Shown here one piece after another: positions 1 to 7,595 of a stretch of DNA of 64,000 nt (position 1 is its first letter; each line of letters starts with the position of its first letter). A program made the position numbers and the translations under genes. The DNA lies in assembly GCA_964406155.1 (NCBI GenBank), contig CAYOQR010000021.1:12077-76076 (forward strand). The letters are read 5' to 3'. Source of the DNA: Dongia_B sp964406155. Lineage in GTDB: Bacteria > Pseudomonadota > Alphaproteobacteria > Dongiales > Dongiaceae. The notes under the pieces are model-generated. The model saw nothing but the letters and a program-made list of their open reading frames with translations. It did no database searches and had not been told where the DNA came from.

Positions 1-1
1 C

Positions 2-562
2 CGCTCGGTGGTGATGGTCTCCTCCGGCGACCCCGGCGTCTTCGCCATGGCGGCGGCGGTCGTCGAGGCCCTGCATGACTCCAGCGATCCTGCCTGGCAT
101 GCCGTCGATCTCGCGATCCTGCCCGGCATCTCGGCGGCCCTGGCGGCGGCCTCCCGCGCCGGCGCGCCGCTCGGCCACGATTTCTGTATCCTCTCGCTTT
201 CGGACAATCTGAAGCCCTGGGAGGTAATCGAGAAACGCCTGGCGCTTGCCGGCGAAGCCGATCTCGCCATGGCCTTCTACAACCCGATCTCCAAGGCGCG
301 CCCCTGGCAATTGGGCCGCGCACTCGACATCCTGCGCCAGCACCGAGCACCGGAAACGCCTGTCGTCCTCGGCCGCGATATCGGCCGCCCGGCGGAATCG
401 CTGCGCGTCACCACGCTCGGCGAGCTGACACCCGAGCAGGTCGATATGCGCACCGTCGTCATCCTCGGCTCGTCGCAGACCCGCTGCTTCCCCCGCCTCA
501 ACAGCGGCGACTGGGTCTATACCCCCCGCTGGTACGGCACCAAGCCTGAGGATGCGAACTGA
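2..562 (+). CDS. cobJ: Precorrin-3B C17-methyltransferase, 3' part
   Basis: This is the C-terminal part of a tetrapyrrole methylase; the reading frame is open to the left edge, so the start lies outside the window. CobJ uses S-adenosylmethionine for ring contraction and C17 methylation in the aerobic cobalamin pathway, in the cytoplasm. Visible family features are the SSGDPGVFAMA block at the start (SAM-binding loop), the LPGISAALAAASRAGAPLGHDF segment, the LAMAFYNPISKARPWQL segment and the VVLGRDIGRPAE block typical of CobJ/CbiH. The convergent neighbour is CobK, another cobalamin enzyme, so the window probably begins at the edge of a cob cluster. The 3' end is intact. Confidence 0.93.
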   Translation, partial: RSVVMVSSGDPGVFAMAAAVVEALHDSSDPAWHAVDLAILPGISAALAAASRAGAPLGHDFCILSLSDNLKPWEVIEKRLALAGEADLAMAFYNPISKARPWQLGRALDILRQHRAPETPVVLGRDIGRPAESLRVTTLGELTPEQVDMRTVVILGSSQTRCFPRLNSGDWVYTPRWYGTKPEDAN

Positions 563-1296
563 CACGGCGATGACGCCGGCAACGCGCCGGCGTCATCGCC
601 AAAGCTCCCACCTCACCGACATCTTCCGGTTTCTCACTGCCGGCCTCGCACAATATCCACATCCTCTCATTTGTCCTTGCCGGGCTTGACCCGGCAATCC
701 ATCGCAAAGGCCGCGCCCGGCATCAGCCATGGACCCTCGGGTCAAGCCCGAGGGTGACAGAGGAGAAACGGCTAACCGCAGTACAAAACAAGACGTTGTA
801 GGCTCCACTAATCTCGCGCAACATCCGCACCCTCTCATTTGTCATTGCCGGGCTTGATCCGGCAATCCATCGCAAAGGCCACGCGCGGCATCAGCCATGG
901 ACCTCGGGTCAAGCCCGAGGGTGACAAGAGGGACAGTGAGCAGCGATGCGACACACTCTGCTGTCAACACAACCAGTCTCGCACGTCATCAACCGCCCCC
1001 TCACCCCAACCCTCTCCCCACAAGTGGGGCGAGGGAGCTCACCGAGTGGTCGCTACCACCCGGTCAAAGATGCAGACCTCAGTAAGGCGCATGTATCGGA
1101 GGCCAACAGCAGCGCTCCCTCTCCCCTCTGCCGACATATGTCGGCCTACGCCGACGGTGTGGGAGAGGGTTGGGGTGGGGGGGGGTGGCGGCAACATATG
1201 AGATGCCTAAAGATGAAACTTCTTCATCTCGAAGAGCTTCCATGAGGCCGCTGCCTCAATGCTTCCCACGCATCACTGCGGACGCTGCACCCGATC
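563..1296. repeat. Intergenic repeat cluster, types A and B
   Basis: No gene is seen here. Two copies of the type A palindrome lie at about 668-762 and 838-933: an inner TTGCCGGGCTTGACCCGGCAA stem, about 30 bases, then a CCTCGGGTCAAGCCCGAGG stem. A type B unit follows at about 998-1185: a CTCACCCCAACCCTCTCCC arm, then a GTCGGC/GCCGAC core (1129-1160) and a GGGAGAGGGTTGGGGTG arm, able to fold into a long hairpin. Open frames through it are by-products of the repeats. Confidence 0.85.
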
Positions 1297-2097
1297 TCAC
1301 CCGGCCCGCAGCACATCCCGCGCCCACGCCACCGCCGCCGCGACCTTCGGCACGGCGGGGAGATCCGGTCGGGCGGGACGGGCCAGCATGACGACGCGGA
1401 TGCCCTGCTCCCGCGCCGCCGTCAGCTTGGCATCAGTCGCGGTACCGCCGCTGTTCTTGCAGACGATGGTATCGATGCGATGGTCCCGCAACAGCGCGCG
1501 TTCATCCTCCAGATGGAACGGTCCGCGCGCCAGCAGCAGCTCGCGCCGGGCGAACGTCAAGGAAGCGTCCGGCGCCTCGACCGAGCGGATCAGGAACCAG
1601 ATGTCGTCAAGGGCGGTGAAGGGTGCCAGTTCCTGCCGGCCGACAGTCAGGAAGACGCGATGCGCGCGGCCGCGCAGGGCTTCAGCCGCCGCCGGCCAGT
1701 CGCTGACCTGCTCCCAGCGATCCTCCGGCCCCGGCTGCCAGGCCGGCCGTTCCAGGCGCAAGAGCGGCACGCCGGCCTGCGCACAGGCGGCAGCGGCGTT
1801 CCAGCCCATGCGCGCGGCGAAGGGATGGGTGGCATCGATGACCGCCGCGACGGCCTGATCGCGCAGGTAGTGCGCCAACCCTTCGCTGCCGCTGCAATCC
1901 GCACGGCTGAACCCGCCGACGCGCAATTCGCCGGCCGGCAGGCGCGGCGTGGCGACGCGCCCCGCCATGGAGGTGATCACCCGCAGCCCGGCGATCTCGC
2001 CCCCCAAACGCTCCACCGCCGCCTCGGCCAAAGCGAAGCCCTCGCCGGTGCCGCCCAGGATCAGCAAGGTAGGTGAAGTTGGAAGATGCGCCGGCAT
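1297..2097 (-). CDS. cobK: Precorrin-6A reductase
   Basis: Precorrin-6A/cobalt-precorrin-6A reductase reduces the corrin macrocycle with NAD(P)H in cobalamin synthesis. The protein is 266 residues from the chosen ATG, close to the usual family length. It opens with a nucleotide-binding LLILGGTGEG motif (residues about 11-20), followed by the characteristic VIDATHPFA block and, near the C-terminus, a VCKNSGGTATDAKL block that is diagnostic for CobK/CbiJ. The frame extends 20 codons further upstream, but the start at 2097 puts the Rossmann motif at the usual distance from the N-terminus. It is convergent with cobJ across a repeat-filled gap. Confidence 0.93.
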   Translation of the reverse strand: MPAHLPTSPTLLILGGTGEGFALAEAAVERLGGEIAGLRVITSMAGRVATPRLPAGELRVGGFSRADCSGSEGLAHYLRDQAVAAVIDATHPFAARMGWNAAAACAQAGVPLLRLERPAWQPGPEDRWEQVSDWPAAAEALRGRAHRVFLTVGRQELAPFTALDDIWFLIRSVEAPDASLTFARRELLLARGPFHLEDERALLRDHRIDTIVCKNSGGTATDAKLTAAREQGIRVVMLARPARPDLPAVPKVAAAVAWARDVLRAG

Positions 2098-2605
2098 GAC
2101 CGCTCTGTCGTCAGGAACAAACTGCCGGCACTCTGCCCCAACGCACCGGCGCGGCAAAGAGAAAAGCGCGGGCGAAAGAGATGCCGCCAGCCTATACCGG
2201 GACCCGTTTACGCAAGGCGCCGATACATCTGATCTTGGAAGCTCTTCGATCCAGAAGCGTCCGCGTTTTTTGCAGACATCTCATATGGCCTCGCCACCCC
2301 TCACCCCAACCCTCTCCCCACAAGTGGGTAGAGGGAGCCTAAGCGCTTATATCGCTCGCTGATTTTCCAGGAGAAACGATGAAGCCTCCCTCTCTTCGTG
2401 AGAGCGGGAGGCGGGCCGGGGTGAGGGATGGCGATGGCAATCCGGATCAAGACGACGACAGGTTCCGCCTGCAGTCCTAACAGCCTCTCCCCGCCCGGCT
2501 TCTCTCTGCCAAGCCTCTCCCTTCCAGACTCCACACGTCCCCGTTTCCTCCCGTACTGGTTTTCCCCTATCATCGGGCGGTCTCGTCATCGAGAATGTGG
2601 ATGCC
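2098..2605. repeat. Intergenic region with type B repeat
   Basis: No gene is supported. A type B element spans about 2290-2435 (CTCACCCCAACCCTCTCCCC, then a copy reading CTCTCTTCGTGAGAGCGGGAGG and GGGGTGAGGG). Between them is TAAGCGCTTATATCGCTCG, which recurs with small changes near 41445-41465, so this linker is part of the element. The remaining bases show no recognisable signal. Confidence 0.7.
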
Positions 2606-3064
2606 ATGCTTGAGCAGCTTCTTCTGGCCGGTGCCTTCTTTGTCGCCTGCGTCGCCGTTCATCTCGGCGGTACCCTGGCGATCTTCTCGCGCTTTGGCCG
2701 TCAATCCCAGAAACTCACCTATCACAGTCCGTCCTTATACCTGTTGCTGATGTTCGCGATCTGGCTGCTCCTCGCCTTGCATGTCACCGAGATCCTGTTC
2801 TGGGCTCTCGGCTATGTCTGGGTCGGCGCGCTCAAGGATTTCAGCAGCGGTTTCTATTTCTCCATCGTGACCTATGCCACCGTGGGATATGGCGACATGA
2901 TCCTCGGCCCGGCCTGGCGCATCTTCGGCGCATTGGAGGGGTTGACCGGCACCCTGCTGGTCGGCTGGTCGACCGGTATCATTTTCGCTGTCTTCAGCCT
3001 GCTGCTGCGGGCCCGCATCGAGCACCTGGCACACGGCATCTATCGCCCGAGTGACACGCATTGA
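2606..3064 (+). CDS. Two-TM potassium channel protein
   Basis: A small ion-channel protein of the Ion_trans_2 class, about 152 residues. It has an N-terminal hydrophobic segment (residues about 3-25), a second one (about 40-65), a pore loop with the K+ selectivity filter TVGYGD at residues 92-97, and a C-terminal hydrophobic helix (about 110-135). The filter makes K+ selectivity likely. No cytoplasmic RCK or ligand domain follows, so gating is unknown. The frame could also start at a GTG three codons upstream (2597); neither start has a strong ribosome binding site. It ends about 60 bases before the first hairpin preceding the tail-sheath gene. Confidence 0.85.
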   Translation: MLEQLLLAGAFFVACVAVHLGGTLAIFSRFGRQSQKLTYHSPSLYLLLMFAIWLLLALHVTEILFWALGYVWVGALKDFSSGFYFSIVTYATVGYGDMILGPAWRIFGALEGLTGTLLVGWSTGIIFAVFSLLLRARIEHLAHGIYRPSDTH

Positions 3065-3123
3065 CCACGATTCCGGGGGCCGCCCGGCGGTACCGCCACA
3101 GCGCGAGAGATTCAGCTAGAAAG

Positions 3124-3144
3124 CCGTGGCGAAGAATGCCACGG
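3124..3144. promoter_or_regulatory. Hairpin CCGTGGC/GCCACGG
   Basis: A perfect 7-bp inverted repeat with a 7-base loop lies 60 bases after the K+ channel stop. There is no T-run, so it is not a classical intrinsic terminator. It is immediately followed by the much stronger hairpin at 3165-3215. Confidence 0.5.
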
Positions 3145-3164
3145 TAAAGGCATGGAAACGGTGC

Positions 3165-3215
3165 GGCTGGCCAGGCGCGATGCGCGGGCCTCCCCACCAT
3201 CGCGCCTGGCCAGCC
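3165..3215 (+). promoter_or_regulatory. Perfect 18-bp hairpin before tail-sheath gene
   Basis: GGCTGGCCAGGCGCGATG (3165-3182) pairs perfectly with CATCGCGCCTGGCCAGCC (3198-3215) around a 15-base loop. The stem ends directly before the GAGG ribosome binding site (3216-3219) of the sheath gene starting at 3226. In mRNA it would sit against the ribosome binding site; as DNA it could be an operator. It differs from the dispersed repeat families of the window. Confidence 0.75.
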
Positions 3216-3225
3216 GAGGATCGTC

Positions 3226-4464
3226 ATGCCGACCAACGTGACTTATCCGGGTGTCTATATCCAAGAACTGCCGGCCGGAACCCAGCCCATTCCCGGCGTG
3301 CCGACGGCGATCTGCGCCTTCGTCGGTACCGCCGCGCAAGGTCCGTTCAACCAGCCGGTCGAGATCGGCTGCCTCGCCGCCTTCCAGCGCCAGTTCGGCA
3401 CATCGCCTGCCGATACGCCGGCGCAAGAGACCCGGGCCCGAGAAACCCCACTGGACGAAGCGGTACGGCTGTTCTTCGAAAACGGCGGCGGCACGGCGAT
3501 CGTCGTCCGCCTGCCCCGCACCCCATCCCCCGACGCGCCGCCTCCCGATGCCTCGACCCTCATCGGCGATCCAGTCGCCAAAAGCGGGCTCCATGCCCTC
3601 GACACGCAGCGCTTCAATCTGCTCTGCCTGCCGCCATTCGAACACGGCCACGATCATGCGCCGGAAACCTGGGCCGCGGCGGCGGATTACTGCTTCAGCC
3701 GCAAGGCGATCCTGCTGATCGATCCGCCGTCGTCCTGGACCGCCGACCGCCAGACCGCTCTCGCCGCCACGCAAGCTGGCATCGTTGCCCTGCAGCAGGC
3801 GATCGGCGCCGGGACTTGTGCCAATGCGGCGCTCTATTTCCCGCCTCTCCGCCTCCCCGGCGAAGCAGCAACGGGAAGCGACCGCATCCCACCCAGCGGC
3901 GCCATCGCCGGCATCATCGCCCGCAGCGACGCCGAGCATGGCGTCTGGAAAGCGCCGGCCGGTTTACACACCCTGATCGCCGGGATCGCCGATCTCGCTT
4001 ATCCGCTGACCGATGGCGAGACCGCGCTTCTCAATCCGCTCGGCCTCAACTGCCTGCGCAGCTTTCCTGGCCATGGACATGTGGTCTGGGGTGCTCGAAC
4101 GCTCGCCGGCAACGACACATCCGGGTCGGACTGGACCTATCTGCCGATACGGCGGCTGGTGCTCTTCATCGAGGAGAGCCTCGCCGCGGGCACCGCCTGG
4201 ACCGTCTTCGAACCCAATGACGAGCGGCTTTGGGCCAAACTGCATCTTGTCATCGGCGATTTCCTGCAGCGTCTGTTCCTGCAAGGTGCCTTCCAGGGCA
4301 CGGTGGCGCATGACGCCTATTTCCTGAAATGCGACCGCAGCACGGTGACGCAAAGCGACATCGACCAGGGCATCGTCAATGTCGTGATCGGCTTGGCGCC
4401 ATTGAAGCCGGCGGAATTCGTGGTGATCAGCCTGCGGCTGATCGCGGGGCAGAGCGAGACCTAG
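3226..4464 (+). CDS. Phage-like contractile tail sheath protein
   Basis: A 412-residue protein of the contractile tail sheath family found in myophages, R-pyocins and contractile injection systems. The N-terminus has the hallmark TYPGVYIQELP start, then GVPTAICAFVGTAAQGP and a LFFENGGG element. The C-terminal sheath domain shows VFEPNDERLWAKL, FLQRLFLQGAFQG and a closing NVVIGLAPLKPAEFVVI strand. In assembled particles this domain interlocks neighbouring sheath subunits. The start is supported by GAGG six bases upstream. A tail-tube gene follows after about 95 bases, the normal sheath-tube order, but no baseplate, spike, ATPase or other tail genes are nearby. Confidence 0.92.
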   Translation: MPTNVTYPGVYIQELPAGTQPIPGVPTAICAFVGTAAQGPFNQPVEIGCLAAFQRQFGTSPADTPAQETRARETPLDEAVRLFFENGGGTAIVVRLPRTPSPDAPPPDASTLIGDPVAKSGLHALDTQRFNLLCLPPFEHGHDHAPETWAAAADYCFSRKAILLIDPPSSWTADRQTALAATQAGIVALQQAIGAGTCANAALYFPPLRLPGEAATGSDRIPPSGAIAGIIARSDAEHGVWKAPAGLHTLIAGIADLAYPLTDGETALLNPLGLNCLRSFPGHGHVVWGARTLAGNDTSGSDWTYLPIRRLVLFIEESLAAGTAWTVFEPNDERLWAKLHLVIGDFLQRLFLQGAFQGTVAHDAYFLKCDRSTVTQSDIDQGIVNVVIGLAPLKPAEFVVISLRLIAGQSET

Positions 4465-4560
4465 AGCCGGATGCCATCAAGTGGAATCGCAAGCGCGATT
4501 TCACCTGATGGCTGAATCCGCCTCTACTCAATGAATTAGAGCGCGATCGGGGAGCAAGCG
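4465..4560. repeat. Type C palindromic element between sheath and tube
   Basis: The gap holds ATCAAGTGGAA...GCGATTTCACCTGATGG followed by CTGAATCC and CTCTACTCAATGAATTAGAG. Related sequence appears at 21872-22003, 48245-48300, 48980-49040 and 54968-55095, so this is a dispersed repeat. In RNA the arms CATCA-GTGGAAT and ATTTCAC-TGATG pair into a hairpin between the two cistrons. Confidence 0.65.
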
Positions 4561-5205
4561 ATGAACGACATTCCGGAGATCGGCCCCTCAGAGATCGGCC
4601 CCCCGGGGATCGGCCTGCCGGAGATCAGTCCTTCTGAAATTGGCAAGGCCGCGAAGCCTGTGCTGAAGTCGACAACGAAGGCGCGGCGGACCGATCCTTA
4701 TCCGGCCTATCGGTTCCGCGTGAAATGGGACGGCCGCTATGTCGCCGGCATCTCCAAGGTCAGCGCCCTCAAAAGCACGACCGAGGTGATCGATTACCGC
4801 ATGGGCGGCGACCCCGCCAATATCCGCAAACTGCCGGGCCGCACGCGCTACGAGCCGATCATCCTGGAACGCGGCATCACCCGCGACAAAGCCTTCGAGG
4901 ATTGGGTCAAGCAGGTGCAGCGGGCTGGCGTCGGGATCGGCGCCGGTGCCGGCATCGGCATGGGCCCGCTCAACAATCCGGCGGCCCAGCCCTTCCGCAA
5001 GGATGTGGTCCTCGAATTACGCGACGAGGCCGGGCATCTCGTCGCCGCCTATAAGATCCATCGCTGCTGGGTCTCGGAATACCAGGCCCTGCCCGATCTC
5101 GATGCCGGTGGCAATGCGATCGCGATCGAGCAGATCAAGCTGGAACATGAAGGCTTCGAGCGCGACGATAGTGTTGCCGAACCCTTCGGAGGCGGTCATC
5201 CTTGA
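4561..5205 (+). CDS. Phage-like tail tube protein (gp19-like)
   Basis: A 214-residue protein of the T4 gp19-like tail tube family. Family features begin at about residue 48 (YPAYRFRVKWDGRYVAGISKVS), continue through the TTEVIDYRMGGDP and KLPGRTRYEPIILERGIT blocks, and end with the YKIHRCWVSEYQAL and AIEQIKLEHEGFE strands. It would form the inner tube inside the sheath encoded just upstream. The first 30 residues are not part of the family: they are a pentapeptide array built from 15-bp tandem repeats (4576-4644, pattern EIGPS/EIGPP/GIGLP/EISPS). A second internal oddity is a glycine-rich GVGIGAGAGIGMG stretch near residue 125. Confidence 0.9.
   Translation: MNDIPEIGPSEIGPPGIGLPEISPSEIGKAAKPVLKSTTKARRTDPYPAYRFRVKWDGRYVAGISKVSALKSTTEVIDYRMGGDPANIRKLPGRTRYEPIILERGITRDKAFEDWVKQVQRAGVGIGAGAGIGMGPLNNPAAQPFRKDVVLELRDEAGHLVAAYKIHRCWVSEYQALPDLDAGGNAIAIEQIKLEHEGFERDDSVAEPFGGGHP
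4576..4644 (+). repeat. In-frame 15-bp tandem array in tail-tube gene
   Basis: Four units plus a partial fifth: GAGATCGGCCCCTCA, GAGATCGGCCCCCCG, GGGATCGGCCTGCCG, GAGATCAGTCCTTCT, then GAAATTGGC. They encode EIGPS, EIGPP, GIGLP, EISPS, EIG. The unit length of five codons keeps the frame. Confidence 0.9.
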
Positions 5206-5267
5206 AGGACCGGCGGCAATGATCAAGCCTTGATCCCAATCACCACATCATGAAATCGGAGCATCGG

Positions 5268-5558
5268 ATGAAAGCCTATTGCATCGTTTACGAAACCATC
5301 GACGACCCGAAGCCCTTCGAGGAATATCGCAGCCAGGTCATGCCGACTCTCGATGCCTATGAAGGTCGCTTCATCGTGCGCGGCGGCACCTTCACCGCCC
5401 TGGAAGGCGAGATGCCCTATCAGCGCATCGCCGTGCTCGAATTCCCGTCCCGCGAAAAGGCCGAAGGCTGGTATAACTCCCCCGCCTATCAACGCATCCT
5501 GCCCCTGCGCCTCAAGGCCGCGCATTGCCAGTTCGTCATCGTGGACGGGATCGCGTGA
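5268..5558 (+). CDS. DUF1330 domain protein
   Basis: A 96-residue protein of the DUF1330 family, a small dimeric alpha/beta-barrel fold related to the stress-response monooxygenase-like ABM domains; biochemical role unknown. Typical features are the N-terminal MKAYCIVYETIDDP strand, EEYRSQVMPTLDAYEGRFIVRGG, and a central IAVLEFPSREKAEGWYNSPAYQRILPLR motif. The start is placed at 5268 because a CGGAG lies 6-10 bases upstream; an ATG six codons earlier is less convincing. It follows the tail-tube gene on the same strand but is probably unrelated to it. Confidence 0.88.
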   Translation: MKAYCIVYETIDDPKPFEEYRSQVMPTLDAYEGRFIVRGGTFTALEGEMPYQRIAVLEFPSREKAEGWYNSPAYQRILPLRLKAAHCQFVIVDGIA

Positions 5559-6155
5559 GATAAAGACAGCAGCTCTTCTGCAAAAAGGGAAAGTGTCTTT
5601 GCGTTACGCGGCGCCTGCAATCTCTCGTCTGTCATTACGGGACTTGACCCACTGTTCTCCAGTTAAAAGCTGGGCCTACATGGTGTCATCTCATGTATCG
5701 CCGACACCCCCTCACCCCAACCCTCTCCCGCCCCGTCGGCGCAAGCCGACATTCGTCGGCAGGGGGAGAGGGAGCGTTTTTTTTCTGATTCGTACAGCAT
5801 ATGCGTTTCCTCATTTGTCATTGCCGGGCTTGACCCGGCAATCCATGGCTGAGGCAGTGCGCAGCATCTCCCATGGACCCCCGGGTCAAGCCCGGGGGTG
5901 ACGTAGGTGCAGGTGTCGCGCGAATCCTGTAACAGCGCTCCCTCTTCCCCTGCTGACACATTTCCGCCTGTACAAACGGGGTGGCGATAGCAAGTGAGGT
6001 CCTTGCAGTTAAAGCCTCCCTTGCATCGGGGAACTTCCAACACCCGATCTATCCCGCACTTCCTCAGACAGAGTTCATCCTTAACCGGGCAACAGCGGGC
6101 TTGACCCGGCAGCCCATGGCTAAGCCAGCCTCTCCCCGCCCAGCCGCGCGCGCCA
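5559..6155. repeat. Intergenic repeat cluster, types A and B
   Basis: No gene is seen. A type B element lies at about 5708-5782 and a full type A element at about 5815-5902, whose outer arm reads CCCCCGGGTCAAGCCCGGGGG. A degenerate A half (CGGGCTTGACCCGGCAGCCCATGG) sits at 6097-6120. From 5936 to 6090 nothing recognisable is visible apart from a decayed B arm with CTGACACATTTCCGCCTGTACAAACGGG, which also occurs near 56360-56385. Confidence 0.8.
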
Positions 6156-7157
6156 TCACATATCGAGGACGACGCGGTAGCGTGCCTTGCCTGCCCGCAG
6201 GTGATCGAGCGCCTCGTTGATCTTCGCCGCCGGGAAATGTTCGGTCTGCGGCAGGATCCGGTGGCGAGCGCAGAAATCGAGCATGCTCCTCATGGTGACC
6301 GGCGCGCCGCTGGGCGAGCCGGAGACGCTGCGCCGCGCCCCGATCAGGTCGAACGCGCCGACCGGGATCGGCTCCGGCACCACGCCGACCACATGCAGCC
6401 TGCCATCGGGCGCCAGCGCCTCGATCAGCGCCTTCCAGTCGAGCGACGCATTGACGGTCACGATGATGAGGTCGAGCGATCTCTTGATCGCCGCGATCTG
6501 TTTCGCATCCCGGCTGTTGACCACGTGATGCGCGCCGAAGCCCTTCGCCTCCGCCGTCTTGCCGTCGCTCGAGGTGAAGGCCGTCACCTCGCAGCCCCAG
6601 GCGGCGGCGAATTTCAGGCCCATATGGCCAAGGCCGCCGATGCCGACCACGCCGACCCGCGCTGTCGGTTTGATGTCGAATTGCTGCAGCGGCGCGAAGA
6701 CGGTGACGCCGCCGCAGAGCAGCGGCCCCACTTCCCGCGCATCGAGGCCGTCCGGGATGGGGATCGCCCAGGGCCATTGCACCCGCACGCGATCGGCGAA
6801 ACCGCCGGCGCGGCCGATGATGGTAGCCGAATTCTCGGCGCAGAGATTCTGGTCGCCCGACAGGCAGTGCCGGCAATGCATGCAGCTCGCCGCACCCCAG
6901 CCGACGCCGACCTTCTGGCCGAGACTCAATCCCTTCGCCGCCGAGCCCAGCGCCACGACGCGGCCGCTCACCTCATGCCCCGCCACGGCTGGATAACTGG
7001 AGAAGCCCCATTCATTGTCGAGGATCGAAACGTCGGAATGGCAGATGCCGCAGGTCTCCACCGCGACCTCCACCTCGTCCGCCTGCAGCGGGCCCGGATC
7101 GTATTCGTAAGGTTCAAGCCTCTGCTTCGGCCCCTTGGCCGCCCATGCTTTGATCAT
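6156..7157 (-). CDS. Zinc-dependent alcohol dehydrogenase
   Basis: A 333-residue medium-chain dehydrogenase of the cinnamyl-alcohol/YahK-like group, which reduces aldehydes with NADPH in the cytoplasm. Catalytic zinc ligands are visible as Cys36 in CGICHSD and His61-Glu62 in GHE; the structural zinc site is Cys92, Cys95, Cys98 and Cys106 in CMHCRHC...C. The Rossmann motif GVVGIGGLGHMG is at about residues 164-175. The start at 7157 is chosen for the MIKAWAA family N-terminus and a GGGAGAGGCAGC ribosome binding site. A four-unit 16-bp tandem array lies 33 bases upstream of the start. The exact substrate cannot be read from sequence. Confidence 0.92.
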   Translation of the reverse strand: MIKAWAAKGPKQRLEPYEYDPGPLQADEVEVAVETCGICHSDVSILDNEWGFSSYPAVAGHEVSGRVVALGSAAKGLSLGQKVGVGWGAASCMHCRHCLSGDQNLCAENSATIIGRAGGFADRVRVQWPWAIPIPDGLDAREVGPLLCGGVTVFAPLQQFDIKPTARVGVVGIGGLGHMGLKFAAAWGCEVTAFTSSDGKTAEAKGFGAHHVVNSRDAKQIAAIKRSLDLIIVTVNASLDWKALIEALAPDGRLHVVGVVPEPIPVGAFDLIGARRSVSGSPSGAPVTMRSMLDFCARHRILPQTEHFPAAKINEALDHLRAGKARYRVVLDM

Positions 7158-7190
7158 GCTGCCTCTCCCTTGCTTGTTTCGACGGCCCTG

Positions 7191-7254
7191 AATCTCGGTG
7201 GCCCAGAATCTCATTGGCCCAAAATCTCAGTGGTCCAGAATCTCGATAGCCCGG
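7191..7254. repeat. 16-bp tandem array (x4) upstream of adh
   Basis: Four contiguous units: AATCTCGGTGGCCCAG, AATCTCATTGGCCCAA, AATCTCAGTGGTCCAG, AATCTCGATAGCCCGG. They lie in the presumed 5' leader or promoter of the reverse-strand alcohol dehydrogenase. Confidence 0.9.
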
Positions 7255-7492
7255 CAGATCGACGGAAGACGGGCCGATATGATTGCGCCGTTCAAGCTGC
7301 CGGGCAAGCCGTCCGTTTCCCCGCGATCCGTGTCCGGTGGGCGGGAGGAGCCGCAACCGATGCCGGCCGCGCTGAGGACCATAATCTTGCCTGGGCGAAA
7401 TAGAGTTGATAAGGTCCTCCGTCCTTAAGTCGAAAAGAGCAAAGCCGGTGCTCCACCGTCGTTTCCATAGCCGCACCCGCGGACCTGTTTCC

Positions 7493-7516
7493 GCCCCGCG
7501 CTTTACCTCGCGGGGC
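7493..7516 (+). promoter_or_regulatory. Leader hairpin before ABC-F gene
   Basis: GCCCCGCG (7493-7500) and CGCGGGGC (7509-7516) form a perfect 8-bp stem with an 8-base loop, 80 bases before the ABC-F start. The rest of 7255-7595 shows no gene. ABC-F genes involved in antibiotic response are often controlled by leader attenuation, so this is a candidate, but no leader peptide is evident. Confidence 0.35.
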
Positions 7517-7595
7517 TGACCGGGAACGCATCGTCGTCTCATCGTCAGCCTTTCCGGCACGTTGTGCCGTGCCCTTCTGACTTGATGAGACCGCA

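Noticed and set aside
1480..2076. Long frames opposite cobK
   Set aside because: Antisense frames in high-GC DNA; cobK is unambiguous on the reverse strand.
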